Assembly: GCF_030704535.1 (NCBI RefSeq)
Contig: NC_081807.1
Coordinates: forward strand, 9,388,001 to 9,452,000
DNA length: 64,000 nt
Direction: 5' to 3'
Source of the DNA: Vitis vinifera
Taxonomy: Eukaryota; Streptophyta; Magnoliopsida; Vitales; Vitaceae
Positions 1-12,115 of the stretch are shown piece by piece. The notes below the pieces were generated by a model. The model was not told the DNA's origin. It saw only the letters and a program-made list of their open reading frames with translations, and did no database searches. The position numbers and the translations under genes are program-made. Within the stretch, counting starts at the first letter, position 1; every line of letters begins with the position of its first letter.

Positions 1-1371
1 AAAATAAAAAAGAGTTTTCTTCAACCTACTTGGAGTTTGTCGGTGTTGTAGAAGAAAAAAGGGAAAGGAAAAAGGTCCAACACTTTAGGTCATTATCTGC
101 AACCGTTTACACAAAACTTGTTTTTTTTTTTTTGTGTGAATCTAGCAAGAAATCCATTAAAGGTCAGTTTTTTTTTTTAATACAAAAAAAAAACGTCAGT
201 TTATGGAAAAATAAATAAATAATTTAAAAATCGAATTGAATGAAGGAAAAGTTAATAATTTTAACAATGTAGCTGTAAGATATTAGATCTGAAATATTGA
301 ATGAGGTTTTGAGAAGAAATTACATTTTTTTTTAAATGTTATTTAAATTTATTATTTTGAATTTTTTATATTATTTTGGTCATATTGAAGATGTGTTTTT
401 ATTTTTAATTTATTTTCTAGGTGGGTTGTTTGATATGATTATTATTGATTTCCATTGAAAAGGTTTGCACTTTAGTTTTGTTGTTAAGACTTTTTGACAT
501 GATTGAAGAAAAAATGTTCTCAGTTGTTTCATGCTTGTTTGGGACCACTTTGTTTGTGTATTTATAAACATATTTGGATTGTCATTGAAAACTGAAATCC
601 CCTTTGTACGAGACCACTTTGTCTTTTATTATGAATTTGTTAAAGAGTTAAGATCACTATATTTTTGTTATAAATTTGTTACCTTTTTGTATAAGTATTA
701 TTTTGGTATGATGAGTCGAATGCCTAGTAGTTTAAAGGTTGTGTAAAAGAACCATTATTTCAGTTATAAAATATAAGTACAATACAAATGCAATATAGTT
801 ACAATGAAAAAACATTAACATTATGATACATTACAATATACCAAAATGACAAAATATTGAATTATTTTTTACTGAATTGGTATTTCTAGGCTATCATGTT
901 GTATTCCTATCATAAAGCATCCTTGCAAGCCAAAATTATAAATAAATAAATAAAAAAAACAACAAAAATACACTATTGTAATTTCAATACATGAAAGTTG
1001 TTAATGATAATCCAATGATGGATAAAAAAAAGTCTATAAAATTAATTTTTTTTATATAAAAATATAGAGGTATAATAAAAATACACTACAATTACAATAC
1101 AAATACAATAACATTACGATACATTACGATAAGGTAAAATTTTGAAAATGTCAAATTTCTTATGAAACTGGGCAATTATGGGTTCTTTGGCATATCCCTA
1201 ACATGTATAATATACAACAAATATTGTTATTTATTATATAAAATATGTCTCAATTGATTATAATTTTCATTTGTTTATTTTGTATTCGTTGTAAAATTTT
1301 CATTGATTGTAATATTGTGAAATAGATTGATTTGATTGTCGGTGAAAGAAGACGTACTTCTGAATTGGTAA
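1..1371. other. AT-rich non-coding left flank of the MULE
   Basis: The first 750 bases are poly-A/poly-T-rich and show no gene or clear repeat. From about 766 to 850 and again from 1060 to 1140 there are clusters of short words such as ACAATACAAATAC, CATTACGATACATTACGAT and CATTACAATAT. The same words recur in opposite orientation at 9,190-9,525 and inside the smaller element at 45.8-47.4 kb, so they look like subterminal repeats of one Mutator-like family. I could not find a left terminal inverted repeat in the window; it is either upstream of base 1 or too diverged to see. Confidence 0.5.
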
Positions 1372-3708
1372 ATGGACTTGGAAAATTCCACTTATGGCTA
1401 CCTTCATGAAGGAGGGGAGATTGTACCTAAGGAGGATAAACAAATACAATACAAGGGTGGACAACAAAAAGGCATGTACATTGGACAAGGGATGTCATAT
1501 GCTGAATTTGTTTCAAAGGCATGTGAACGGTTGGATATTAATTCAAATGGATATACATTTCATTACACCCTTGAGTTTGATCCATCTGCACTTCAAGAGT
1601 TGGATGATGATCATGCATATGATGTTATCCCATAGTTATGATTATGCTCATATTTATGTATTAAAACGAACTCGAAGAGTAGAAGTTGAAGGAGGTATAG
1701 TCAATGTGCAAAATGATTATTGGTAAGTGATATATCTTGTATTAGTTGTCATTAATTCCATGATGCAAAGTGCTTTTAATATTAATTAACTGAGTGTGCT
1801 ATAATATGAAGTCACAATAGTACGGAGGAAACACACAATTCAGTTGCATCATGTCAAGCAAACAATGAGTCTAATTTAGGACTTTCTCAAGACTTCATGT
1901 CCAGATGTGCAAAAACTGAAGTTATGTCACATGATTTAAGTCTTTGTCCTCAACCTATTATTAGGAGTGGGCATAGTTTTCCTAATGCAAATGAATTTAG
2001 AAATGCATTATATACGATGTCATTAGTTGGTAGATTTCAATACAAATTCAAAAAGAACTCTCCAAAGCGAATATTTGTGTGTTGTTTAGTGGATGGGTGC
2101 CCTTGGAGAATAACTGCTAATTCAGTAGGCACAACCAAAATTTTGAAGGTTAACATCTTCATTGATGTACACAATCATTGTGCAGATGTTGAGTGTTCAA
2201 GCCAACCTTCAATGCAGGGAAGGAGAGGTGCTCGTGTCATAGAGCAAGTAATAAGGGCAACCCCTCAGTATTTGCCCCATAAAATTTGCAAAGACTTCAG
2301 GAGTCGGTATGGTGTTTCATTGAGTTATAAGCAAGCTTGGACATACAAAGAAATGGCAAAAGAGAGAATATATGGTATTCTAGAAAACTCATATATGTTG
2401 TTGCCATGGTTATGTTAGAGATTGGTAGACATTAATCCAGGGACGATTGCTGAATGTAGCAGATAAGATGGGCATTTTTGGAAATTGTTCATTGCACATT
2501 TTTTTTCAATTCAAGGGTTTTTAATGGGTTGTCGACCTGTTATTGCAATTGACTCAACTCATTTGAGTGGACCGTATAGGGGCTCTTTATTTTCTGCAAC
2601 AGCTTATGATGCTGATGATGGCATGTTCCCAATTGCATTTGGTGTTGTAAGTTCAGAAAACTATGAGGATTGGCTATGGTTTTTGCAAAAATTGAAGGGC
2701 ATACTTCAAGATAAAGAGGTAGTCATAATATCAGATAGGCATCAAGCAATCCTTCGTAGTGTTTCTCAACTTTTTGGAGTAGAAAATCATGCATATTGTT
2801 ATCGTCATGTGAAAGAGAATTTTAATAGCTATGTGACGAAACATAGTATGAAGGGAAAAAAATGTAAAATGGATGCATTGTTGCTACTTGATAATGTTGT
2901 GTATGCTAGGTTGGATGATGATTATGTTGTAGCCATGGAAAAATTAAAGACATATAACAGTGACCTAGCGAATTGGGTTGAAGAGAACAGTCCACAACAT
3001 TGGGCAATGTCAAAGTTTGCCAAAAAACGATGGGATAAGATGACAACTAATCTTGCTGAATCATTCAATGCTTGGCTGAAGGAGGAACGTCATTACACAA
3101 TTTTCAACTTAGTAATGACACATATGGATAAGTTTACTCATCAAGCATGTGATCATATGGGTACTACAGAAAATTGGAAAGCTCTACTTGGCCCAAAGAC
3201 CGAGGAAAAGTTGTTGGAAAAGATTATAAAGAGTGGGTCATTGCCTATATATCCCTATGTTGGTGGTGTGTTTAAGGTATTCAATATGAAAGTATATGTA
3301 AAAGTGAATTTGAGATAGCGTACATGTACTTGTAAGGCTTGGAAAATGGCCGAAATACCTTGTGAGCATGCATGTGCAGCAATACGCCAGATGAAACAAG
3401 ATGTTTATGAATATGTTGACTCATATTTCAAGCTTCCAATGTAAGAGTTGATATATTTTGGACACTTCAATTCAATTCCAAATCACAATATGCCTATAGT
3501 TGATGTTGATGGATGTGTTCGTGATGCTCAAGGTCGCTTATATCCTTCACTTAAACCTCCATGCTCAAAACGACCACCTGGAAGGCCTCGACACCGTCGA
3601 ATAAAGTCTCAATTTAGTTCAAAAAGGCTTATCTTCTGTTCACGATGTCAAGTTGCAAGCCATAATCGAGCTTCATGCAAAAAACCACACATTTTTATCT
3701 TATTTTGA
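1372..3708 (+). pseudogene. MuDR-type (Mutator-like) transposase, decayed
   Basis: Plant MULE transposase. The segment from 1372 encodes a PB1-like N-terminal module ending near 1635, where a frameshift moves the reading to another frame (about 1600-1726). After a probable intron, about 1850-2418 carries the N-terminal zinc/WRKY-like DNA-binding region (CCLVDGCPW ... HNHC). Then 2485-3318 carries the MULE DDE domain, with Asp in AIDSTHLSGPYRG, Asp in IISDRH and Glu in NLAESFNAW. A SWIM zinc finger (CTCKAW ... IPCEHAC) lies near 3325-3380 and a CxxCxxxxHxxxxC knuckle near 3637-3680. In-frame stops at about 2416, 2464, 3316 and 3442 interrupt the frame, so this copy is dead unless rescued in trans. 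It faces a Ulp1-type gene, a combination known from KI/CUMULE-type plant MULEs. Confidence 0.9.
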
Positions 3709-3955
3709 TTGTGATGATATGTGTGGTTTATGAAATTAGAATCTATAAGAATTTGTTTTGGAACTTACTTATTTACTTGATTGTCATGATAAAGATGTTT
3801 GTATTACATATGCCACTATTTTAGACTTATGATCTTATCATTATTTAGGGTGGTTTGTAACCATGTTTCTAATGTAATTTTGAAGATTATTATTGACTTT
3901 GTACATGTTCATTACATTTGTTTAACTTGTTTTCCATTGAAATACAGGTTACATC

Positions 3956-4339
3956 ATGGCATCTTCAAGTGCTTCATTTAGAAATATAAGAAGTAATACT
4001 AGAAATGGTGAATATCTACTTTATCATAACTGTATGTGTAAATGTTCACCCAGACAGAGGGCGGCTGTTAGAATCTCTGAATCAAAGGATAACCCAAATA
4101 GGTTATATTATTGTTGTCAATATGCAAATACTAGAGATGACTGTCATTTCTTTAAATGGGCATTCCCGGAAGGAAATGGTGATGGCAACACCTACCAAGA
4201 ACCAGAAAAGGTTGTTCAAAGAAGAATGTATGGCGTGGATGAAGATTTTAAACATATTTTAACAAGAATTGAGTTCATGCATAAAGTAATTGTAGTAGGA
4301 CTACTTTTATTTTTTGTTCTATGTTTGAAAATTGCTTAA
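3956..4339 (+). CDS. GRF-type zinc finger protein of the MULE
   Basis: An intact 127-residue ORF starting at an ATG just after a possible splice acceptor (ATACAG at about 3949). It has the GRF zinc-finger signature: CMCKCSPRQRAAVRISES, then NPNRLYYCC, then CHFFKWAFPE, with Cys/Cys/Cys/His-type ligands in the first 65 residues. Then comes a charged stretch, and a hydrophobic C-terminal segment (VIVVGLLLFFVLCLKIA) that could be a membrane anchor. GRF fingers are thought to bind single-stranded nucleic acids. Small GRF proteins with a C-terminal hydrophobic tail are common in plant genomes and often lie beside transposon genes. Its position 250 bp after the transposase remnant suggests it travels with the element, though it may also be an annotated-looking passenger. 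No stop or shift is visible, unlike the neighbouring transposase. Confidence 0.7.
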   Translation: MASSSASFRNIRSNTRNGEYLLYHNCMCKCSPRQRAAVRISESKDNPNRLYYCCQYANTRDDCHFFKWAFPEGNGDGNTYQEPEKVVQRRMYGVDEDFKHILTRIEFMHKVIVVGLLLFFVLCLKIA

Positions 4340-5816
4340 TCATACACTTACTTCATGTCTATTAAGTTTTAGATTATATATGTAATGCTTAATTGTATTG
4401 TACTTTGATGTATTTGTATTTGGAGTTATTTGTAATAGGTTATTTATCTCCATTATGTGGACTTGTATTAGATTTTTAATTATAATAATTCACAGTTTTG
4501 CCTACATTTTTAATTACATTTACAACATAAATTCACTAACATTACGATAAAAAAACACTAACTGTATGATAAATTACAACATAAACTAACAATGCAATCT
4601 TTTGACTAAATAAAGTCCAATTTCTTGGGTTGATTACCAATTTCTTATATATAATGGTTCAATAATTTTTTTTTTTTTTTGTAACCTCAAATTAGAAATG
4701 TCTTCTTAGCTTTGATAATGAGTTGTTGTATTTTTTTTTTAAAAAAAAAAAATTGCAACGATCTGAAAACATTATAGAATAGAGTTATTCATAAACTTAT
4801 TTGCCTGTAAAAATAAATTATATTAATTTTTTAATTTATTAAATTAAAATCTATTTCTTATTTTTCTATTTTTTTAATAATTTTTTCCGTTGAAATGGAT
4901 TCAAAATGGTAGCTTTTACCATGCAAAACTAGAGTGTAAAACCTTTTGTCATTTAGTTATAAAGACTTTGAAATACTTGAAATTACTCTCTTATAGGTTT
5001 CTTGAAAAGTTAATATGTTTAATAGGAATTTTTTAAAATAAGATAAAATAATAGACCTCATTGTGTGTTTATTACTACAGTGAAAAAAAATTACTACAAT
5101 GAATCAGTGATTGTGCAATTTTATGTTGTTGGAGTTATAATAATAAACCTCCTTGTGTGTTTATTTTATGGGTTGGATTTCTCATTGTATGACAATATAA
5201 TTATGAAATCAATCTCAGATTTTGGAGTTTGGGAAATGATGAGAGATTCAAACAGGTTAGCATAGGCTTAATGGTTTTTTTGCCATGCTGAATATTTTTT
5301 GCACGTCAGTCTGATGCCAAACTTTGTGAAGTACAACAAATATGATAGTCTTTTTGTTTTGTTCTTGATGTTGTTATTTCAATTCTGCTTTGGCAGAAAA
5401 AAAAAAAAAAATTGATCACCCAAGTAGCTGAGCTAAGTTATCCCAGATTGGCCTATCATTGATGCGTTGGAGTTATCAATGTGTGATATCATTTTGATGC
5501 GTTGGAGTTATCAATGTGTGATATCATTTTGATGCGTTGGAGTTATCAATGTGTGATATCATTTTGATGCCATGGAGTTTGGGAAATGATGAGTTGACAG
5601 TGCAATGCCTACAGCAATTCAAAGAAATTTGAAGATCACAAACAAATGATACCATAACAATAATTATTAATAAATAGTAGCAGCTATGAGTTCCAAACAA
5701 ATTAGTTGATGTAAGCTAATCTGTAAAGAAATATCAGACTAGTAAATTTGGAAATGGAACTCCATTAGACTATCAAAAAGTATCAACAACTATAAACCAA
5801 AAAAACTACAACATCA
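4340..5816. other. Non-coding centre of the MULE
   Basis: The space between the convergent plus-strand GRF ORF and the 3' end of the minus-strand Ulp1-like gene. It holds a further cluster of the family's CATTACGAT-type words at about 4,500-4,580, poly-T/poly-A runs, a perfect 35-bp tandem triplication at 5461-5565, and a 20-bp direct repeat (GGAGTTTGGGAAATGATGAG) at about 5223 and 5575. I see no convincing coding sequence. Confidence 0.5.
5461..5565. repeat. Perfect 35-bp tandem repeat, three copies
   Basis: Three adjacent identical units of 35 bases, each beginning GATGCGTTGGAGTTATCAAT and ending GATATCATTTT, at 5461-5495, 5496-5530 and 5531-5565. A partial fourth start (GATGCC) follows. 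The lack of any mismatch implies recent expansion in an otherwise degenerate element. Confidence 0.95.
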
Positions 5817-8800
5817 CTAATCCATAGCCTGGTAGACATTTTCCCTGACTTCATTTTCTGGAGACATTATCAGTTGTGTTATGAGTTTTTCCCTATACTT
5901 TATGGCCTTGTCCTGTACAAAAAAGTATATAATATAATATTAAGAAAAATTCACGATCATAAAAAAAAAAAATATTTTATTCACCACAATATAATATATT
6001 TGCAATTGCACGAGAAAGTCCACCGTTACTCCATAATTGCATAAACTTGATTACAAATATGCCACAATCCGTTCTACAAATAGTAATTAAGGAAATTATA
6101 AGTCAATTGAGTATTAAATTAGTAAGTTTATAACCTGATTTGCTTTCCATAGTTAAAGAGGAATACAAATCTTGCAACTTACGGATTCAATTGTTGGACA
6201 ACTTTTGGAACAACAAATTCAAATTCTATCATATCCACTGATGGTCTTCTTTTTTGAATCCCAATGATAGTTGACAAAACGTTCACCTTAACACAATATA
6301 CAATTATAAATATGGACATCTTTAAAAAATAATGACAACGATTCACATAAGTAATCGGACTATAACTATATTTACCAGTTTCTCTATGAAGGCATCCATC
6401 CGTTTTTTCCTTCCGTCAATTAATGAATCCAACAACTCGATTCTTTTCGTATGAATATTCAAAATGATTAAATACCAGTGATTTTTCCTACATATTGGTA
6501 TGAACAACTAAAAGGAACAAAAAAAAAAAAAAAAACAATGATTTTATCAAATTAGTTGTGTTCATGTATTTTCTGCACAATACTTAAAAATATCCAACTA
6601 CAAAGTACTTTTATTAAACTAAATAAAACCTGTTCATATGTGCACAATTGAGTATTTTTGAAATATTTCCATAAATTGTCACATATGTATTTTGGAGATA
6701 AGGAACCCCTCTTGTTTTCCACATCAGACTGTAATAAAAAAACTACAAACCATACATTAGATTAAAACAATCTACGTAAAACAAGAAAACCAATCTATAA
6801 TTCTTACAACATATCTTACCACAAAGTTTGGAGATAAGAAATGCTTCCTATTTTCTTTATCCATACCATTCAAAATTCGACAATGCATGTTACAACCTTC
6901 ATGTAAATTAATGAAAATTAGATATATAGTTTTAGAGTAATTTTATCCTAACTTCACATAACTAAATATGAATACCTTATTGTCAACCAATTTGTCGGGT
7001 CCCAAGCATTTCAAGTCAAACCTTGTCAAGAAGAAATTGTGCATGGAACATAATATTTGGCTACACATAAATAATTATGATGTTAGAAATTAAAACTAAT
7101 TATTTCAATTGCCTATCTTAATTGTATTTGTTTATACTAAATTAAGTTCAACCTTACCTTTCATCACGTGTATCGTCCAATGCATATGCCAAAACTTGCT
7201 TTGCTACAGATGAAGACACTGAAAATTTGATTGACGGTTGTACCATGTATGGTGATTGTAGGGCAACAGCATGTCGACGTAGCCGATATGAATGTATTGG
7301 AGGATGTCTACTCTCGTAAGGAATAATAGCATTCATCTGAACTTCATCCTCAACTGTATGTATAGAAAATAAGAGAAAATAAAATTCATTAATGAAAATA
7401 ACACGCACAGAAAATACTAGCCATTATTATATACTCATTATTATTTTGATATTAAAACATAAAGAAGCAGAAAGTATACTGCTATACTGCGCTGCTGGCT
7501 ATGAGGTTGATGAGCCTGCATTATCTTCACCATGAGCAAAACAATCATTCAGTGGCGATCCATAAGCTAATTTCAGAATGCATAATAACCAGAATTAATT
7601 TTTCCAAAAAAAAAAAATTATACAACATTTGCAATTAAATTAAAAGTAATACAAAATTACAATGACTAGTGCTATAAAAATCGTACTACCATGTGGTGGT
7701 GATGGGAAAGAATCATTGATATCAGGTTGATTATGACTTCTACTTTGATGAGAAGATGATGGGGTTTTATTTGTATTCTGCCGCTTTGCTAGTTTATCAA
7801 TTGTTCCTCTCATTGTTCGAAGCAATTGGTGAATTTGTCTCTCCGCTGCATTATATTCTGCTATAATTTCCTACAAAATGGTACAAAGTGTCAAAGATGT
7901 ATATTATTATGCATAACATGTTTGGTTTTCTCTTTAAATAAAAGAATAGATGTAGAAGGTTCTCACATCAGTAGTCTCTTCTTCAACTTCATTTACTGGA
8001 TTACTAGGGTCTTCATGTGCATCTTCCTTCCTTTCATCTTCTTGAACCTACAATAATAAAAAGAAGAATATATAATTTTTATAAATTTATTTTTCAAATA
8101 TGAAAATAAAAGAAAATGTTGAAAGAAAATTGTCTCTTACATCAACTAGTCCAAAATCACCATAATCATGCAATTCTGTATGCACCCTTTTCTTCATCAA
8201 GTCATCAGTCCACGCTGCACATATTGGGATGGTACATGGAACCAACATGGTTGGAATGTAAAATTTATTTACATAAAAAAGTTGAAACACAAATATTCCA
8301 CACATCAATACGTTATTTAGAAAAGACTTGTTAAAACATAGAAAATGATATGGAAACCTTTAGCATTTAATAAAAAAAAAGTATCTACCTGTAAAAAAAT
8401 AAGGCAACCTGTAAACCATGAGCCTTTACCCAATCGAAAATGTCTAATTCCAGCAACCAGTGTGTCAAGTACAAATTGACCCCAATTAACATTGATGTCA
8501 AAGTCTCCAGCAAGCAAAGTACACCACAACTCATGACTACCATCCAACTTTGATGTTGGAGCAAGTAATGTAGCACATGAGAAGAAGATAAACAATTTTT
8601 TGAACTCAGCCATGTCTTCCATTAAAATCAGCCTATCTCTAAGATCTGATAGGTTTTCCATCCTATTATTCCTATTGGTAGGTGAAAGTAAGAGCCTCCT
8701 ACCAATATATGAAATACCCAGAATTTCACCTACATCAGAACAAGTTATTGGAAATTGTCTTTCTTGTCCTATGTCTAACCTACAGTGGGCTATATTGAAA

Positions 8801-9117
8801 TGAGTTATTATCCATCTACATAAGCTATGCCTTATCTCTGTGGAAGAGAGCTGAAGTAATCCACCAAAGCCAATATGTTGAATTATACTCTTCTTTTCAT
8901 CACTTAGCTCATCAAGTAGATGTCTAAGTTTTTTGCTAGGGCATCGACTATTTATTTTGACCTCCTGTAAAAGTAAATAAATGATAATATAAAATTAAAA
9001 TTAAAACAGTCAAATTAAACAACAATGTCAAACATTAATATAGTCAAAATAAAATAATACTAATTAAAATAATGTTCAAACCTGGTTGTATTGTATTGTT
9101 TTTTTCCTTTTATCCAT
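5817..9117 (-). CDS. Ulp1-like (C48) SUMO-protease-family gene carried by the MULE
   Basis: A 14-exon minus-strand gene reconstructed from splice sites: 9117-9082 (ATG, MDKRKKTIQYNQ), 8964-8389, 8281-8141, 8047-7967, 7870-7690, 7566-about 7485, 7353-7158, 7060-6976, 6896-6820, 6728-6630, 6507-6376, 6286-6183, 6073-5985 and 5912-5817 (stop). The large second exon is the plant-specific N-terminal module typical of transposon-borne Ulp1 genes (RCPSKKLRHLLDELS ... LSDLRDRLILMEDM). The C-terminal peptidase shows the C48 triad: His in NHWYLIIL, Asp in ELLDSL and Cys in RTDCGIFV. Decay signs: the acceptor of exon 3 reads CAA instead of CAG, an in-frame TAG lies at 7501-7499, and the exon 6 donor is not GT. 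C48 enzymes process or remove SUMO; for MULE-borne copies the role in transposition is not established. Probably a pseudogene or barely functional. Confidence 0.85.
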
Positions 9118-11447
9118 GTATTATACTCCACACTGCACTATGGAATTTATATCAAATAATCAATTATCATAATTAAATGTATAATGAATCAAGTAATGTT
9201 GTAATATATTGTACTTCTAGTGCAGTTGTATTGTAAATGTAGGGCATTTGTATTGTACCCTTATTTATTTTGGTTTAACTACTATTAGTGATCCCAAATA
9301 CAGTTACATACATGCTACTAAAAACACACAAAGCCATTGTATTAGTGGATAACAAATTTAAGTTGTTTGATGGTAATCCAATATGTACACATTGTTAATG
9401 CTCATCATGGCTAACCTTTTAAATCATATATAATTTATACAAACTAGGTACAACATAAATGCATTATACTTACAATACAAATACACTAACATTACAATAT
9501 ATTACAATATAATTTAATATATTTATGTTTATTTTTTCATATGCTATGTCCCTTGGCCATCCAATATGGTGTTTGACCGCTCCCAAGAATATATATTAAA
9601 TTCGAAGGAATTCGAAAGATTGTGTTTAAAGTTTGGGCCTTATAATTTAGGTTTTTTTTCTTTTTAGGACTCCTCTTGTACAACTGTAAAAGGAAGCGCT
9701 CTTGTAGGAAGTCAAGGAAAAAACAAAACATAGCATTGATGGTTATAACAAGAAGGCACCTTGTTTGAAGAGGAAAAGAAAAACAAATATTTTGATATAT
9801 CATATACAGCAAAAGGTACAAGTAAGAAGGAAAACAGGAAAAAAAAAAAAACCAAGAATCAGTCTCTGGCATGCATCCCTAAATATTTTCACATGCTCAT
9901 GGCTCCTCTAAACATCTCTAATAACTCAACAAGGATTATAAAAAGAACCCAAATAAAGAAGAATGTATGAAAAGAAGGTGAGGTGCAACGATATGTTTAA
10001 GGGTTTTGCATGCCTCAGCTAGTACTAAAATCTCATTATGTAAACAAGCTCTCACACCATAAATCTTAAAAACCAAAAAATAAATCACAAGATGCCTTAT
10101 TATGCATTTTTGTAGATAAGACAAAAATGATGGATCAGGATTGTAATGGTTTTCATCCTGAGTTTGATTTGCATAAGAACACACTGATCAACAGCTTCAT
10201 GATTCAGTTGCTCTAGGAAACGAACCAATTCAATATTCCTCATCAACCAAGACCATTATTTTTGAGTATTTTTTTAATGCATTAATGTTGTGAATCCAAA
10301 TTAGCCAAACAACAAGAAAAAACTGCAATCTGAAATGTAAATCACAGGCAACACACAAGTTGCTAGAACAAAATAAGACAATTAATGGAATGAAAATATC
10401 AGTCTCATTCCCAAAGCCCTGTTCCATGAAGCAAACATGGCTTTTAAGGTTTTTAAAATGAAACCTTTAAGCCATTAAAGGTAGAGCATTTTTCTCAAGG
10501 ACAAGAGCTAGCCATTAAAGCCAACTTTATTTATTGTTAATTATATTTTTTTAGAGTATTGAAGTTTAATAAATCAAATTCTTTAGTTGTAACTACATTG
10601 CTTTTTCCCATCTGGTGCATGCCACTGCCACAACAGGAGGTCCACTACCAGTTACCACATTACAATCAACAAAATCAATTATATGTTCAAACTTGTTTTT
10701 GATTTTTAATAGAATCAAAACAGCAGAAAATACATCTCAGTTGATTCCAAGTTTAACTAGGGATCCAAGAACATAAGAAAGTAGCTCAGAACAGCATTTT
10801 CTAAGAAATTTGACCACTGCCATGATTACATTTATTAAGGAGTTCAAGGATTCAATATTTTTTCTCATATATTTTCCTCCAGCTTCTCGGCATCCAGACA
10901 GATTACCTAAATCAACCTCTATCAGCAGTCATAATACTAAATAAATTGGCATAGCCCAATTCCAAATGGGTTTCAGAATTAGACCAATTGCATCTAAACA
11001 AAACCATGTTGATTCATCATCAAATCTTCTAGCTAATCACAAACACAAGCAAATACAACAACAGTAATAACAATTGCGGGTCCGTTTGGATGCTGAGAAA
11101 GTAGAAAATAAAAATTAAAGAAAAAACGTGAACACAAACAAAAACCCAAATACCCGATACCCACATTCTTTGTAATCTCAAACAAAATCAGTAGCCTAGA
11201 AATCTTTTCTTAAAAATGAACTCAAACAAAAAAACACCCAAACAACTCCTCTAACAGAGCCTAGAAATCTTAAAATTATTTTAGGACCTGCAACACGTGA
11301 ACTCAAAAACCCTAAACAGAGCACTTGCATATGTGAACCAAAATAAAGAATGAGAGTTTTAGAGATAGAAGTACTGGGAAATGAGACTCAATTGCTCTAT
11401 TAAAATCCTAAAACCCAAAATAAATTTGGATTGAGGGTTACCTTTGA
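9118..11447. other. Non-coding DNA, right half of the MULE region
   Basis: From 9,190 to 9,525 the family's subterminal words appear in inverted orientation (TTGTAATATATTGTAC, TTGTATTGTA, then AATACAAATACACTAACATTAC). From about 9,540 to 11,440 the sequence is less repetitive and slightly richer in GC, with several AAACCCTAAA-like stretches, and could be captured host DNA such as introns and 5' UTR. I found no ORF here with convincing coding character. Confidence 0.4.
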
Positions 11448-11762
11448 TCAGAGCCTAGAAATCACAGGCCTCTGGAAGGTTCTTCACCTCAGGCAGCGGC
11501 CTCCGAGACCAATCCGGATTTTCTGTTTGGGTTGGATAAAGGGCTCGCTCCGCCTCCCCCCATGAAATTGCAGGATCCAACGCCTCCACCCACGGTTCCA
11601 TATGTGCTTCCCAAGGATTATTCAGTGAGATCGGATCCAGGATCGAAGGATCGCCATGTTGTTGGAGATCCAGTGGTGTCCCCCGCGGACTTCCAGAGGC
11701 AGATCCAAATGGAACAATCGTCTGGTGACAATGGCTGGTTCAATGGTCAAATTCCTTTTCGT
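11448..11762 (+). pseudogene. Captured-looking coding fragment, unknown product
   Basis: An open frame from a TGA at 11445 to a possible splice donor (TTTTC|GTAAGT) at about 11759. The encoded text is proline-rich and clearly not AT-driven: KLQDPTPPPTVPYVLPKDY, then SVRSDPGSKDRHVVGDPVV, then SPADFQRQIQMEQSSGDNGW. There is no ATG at its head (the nearest in-frame ATG is at about 11562). I do not recognise the family. The higher GC content, the coding character, a donor site at its end and a MULE terminus only 340 bp downstream suggest an exon captured by the transposon. A stand-alone gene with missing exons is the alternative. Confidence 0.4.
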
Positions 11763-11929
11763 AAGTTGCAACGTGGGAGCATGCATTTAAGTTGCAACAA
11801 AAGTTTCCTCTATTTTAGCCTTGAGGACAAGGCTTTTTTGAAGGGATAGGAAATGCAACCACCCAGATCATGCGAAAAGGAAGCTTTGATGAGAAGATGC
11901 GAAAGGGAAGGCATTGGAACGACAGTCTT

Positions 11930-12106
11930 CTTTTTTTTTTCAATTCTTTTATTCGTTATAAATTATAATTTTAGAATTTAATTGAGGGTAAATTGGTCTA
12001 ATAAAAATGTTAGGCCTTTAGAAGAATTATCAAATTTACCCACCATTTTCAATAATTTTTTTCCCCAGCCTACCCTTAAGGGTAATTCTCCCAAAATAAA
12101 AACTCT
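11930..12106. mobile_element. Right terminus of a Mutator-like element
   Basis: The end of this stretch (CCTACCCTTAAGGGTAATTCTCCC at about 12,069-12,092) matches the right terminus of the short element at 45,829-47,444 (CCTACCCTTTTAGGTAATTCTCCC), and the preceding 100 bases are also alignable (GGGTAAATTGG ... GGCCTTTAGAAG against GGGTAGTTTTGG ... AAGCTTACTAAAG). It is most likely the right end of the transposase/GRF/Ulp1 element. I see no matching left end inside the window. Confidence 0.5.
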
Positions 12107-12115
12107 AAAATTTTA

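Noticed and set aside
9537..9872. Minus-strand ORF of 111 codons
   Set aside because: Low-complexity K/F-rich translation of poly-A/T sequence with no recognised motif.
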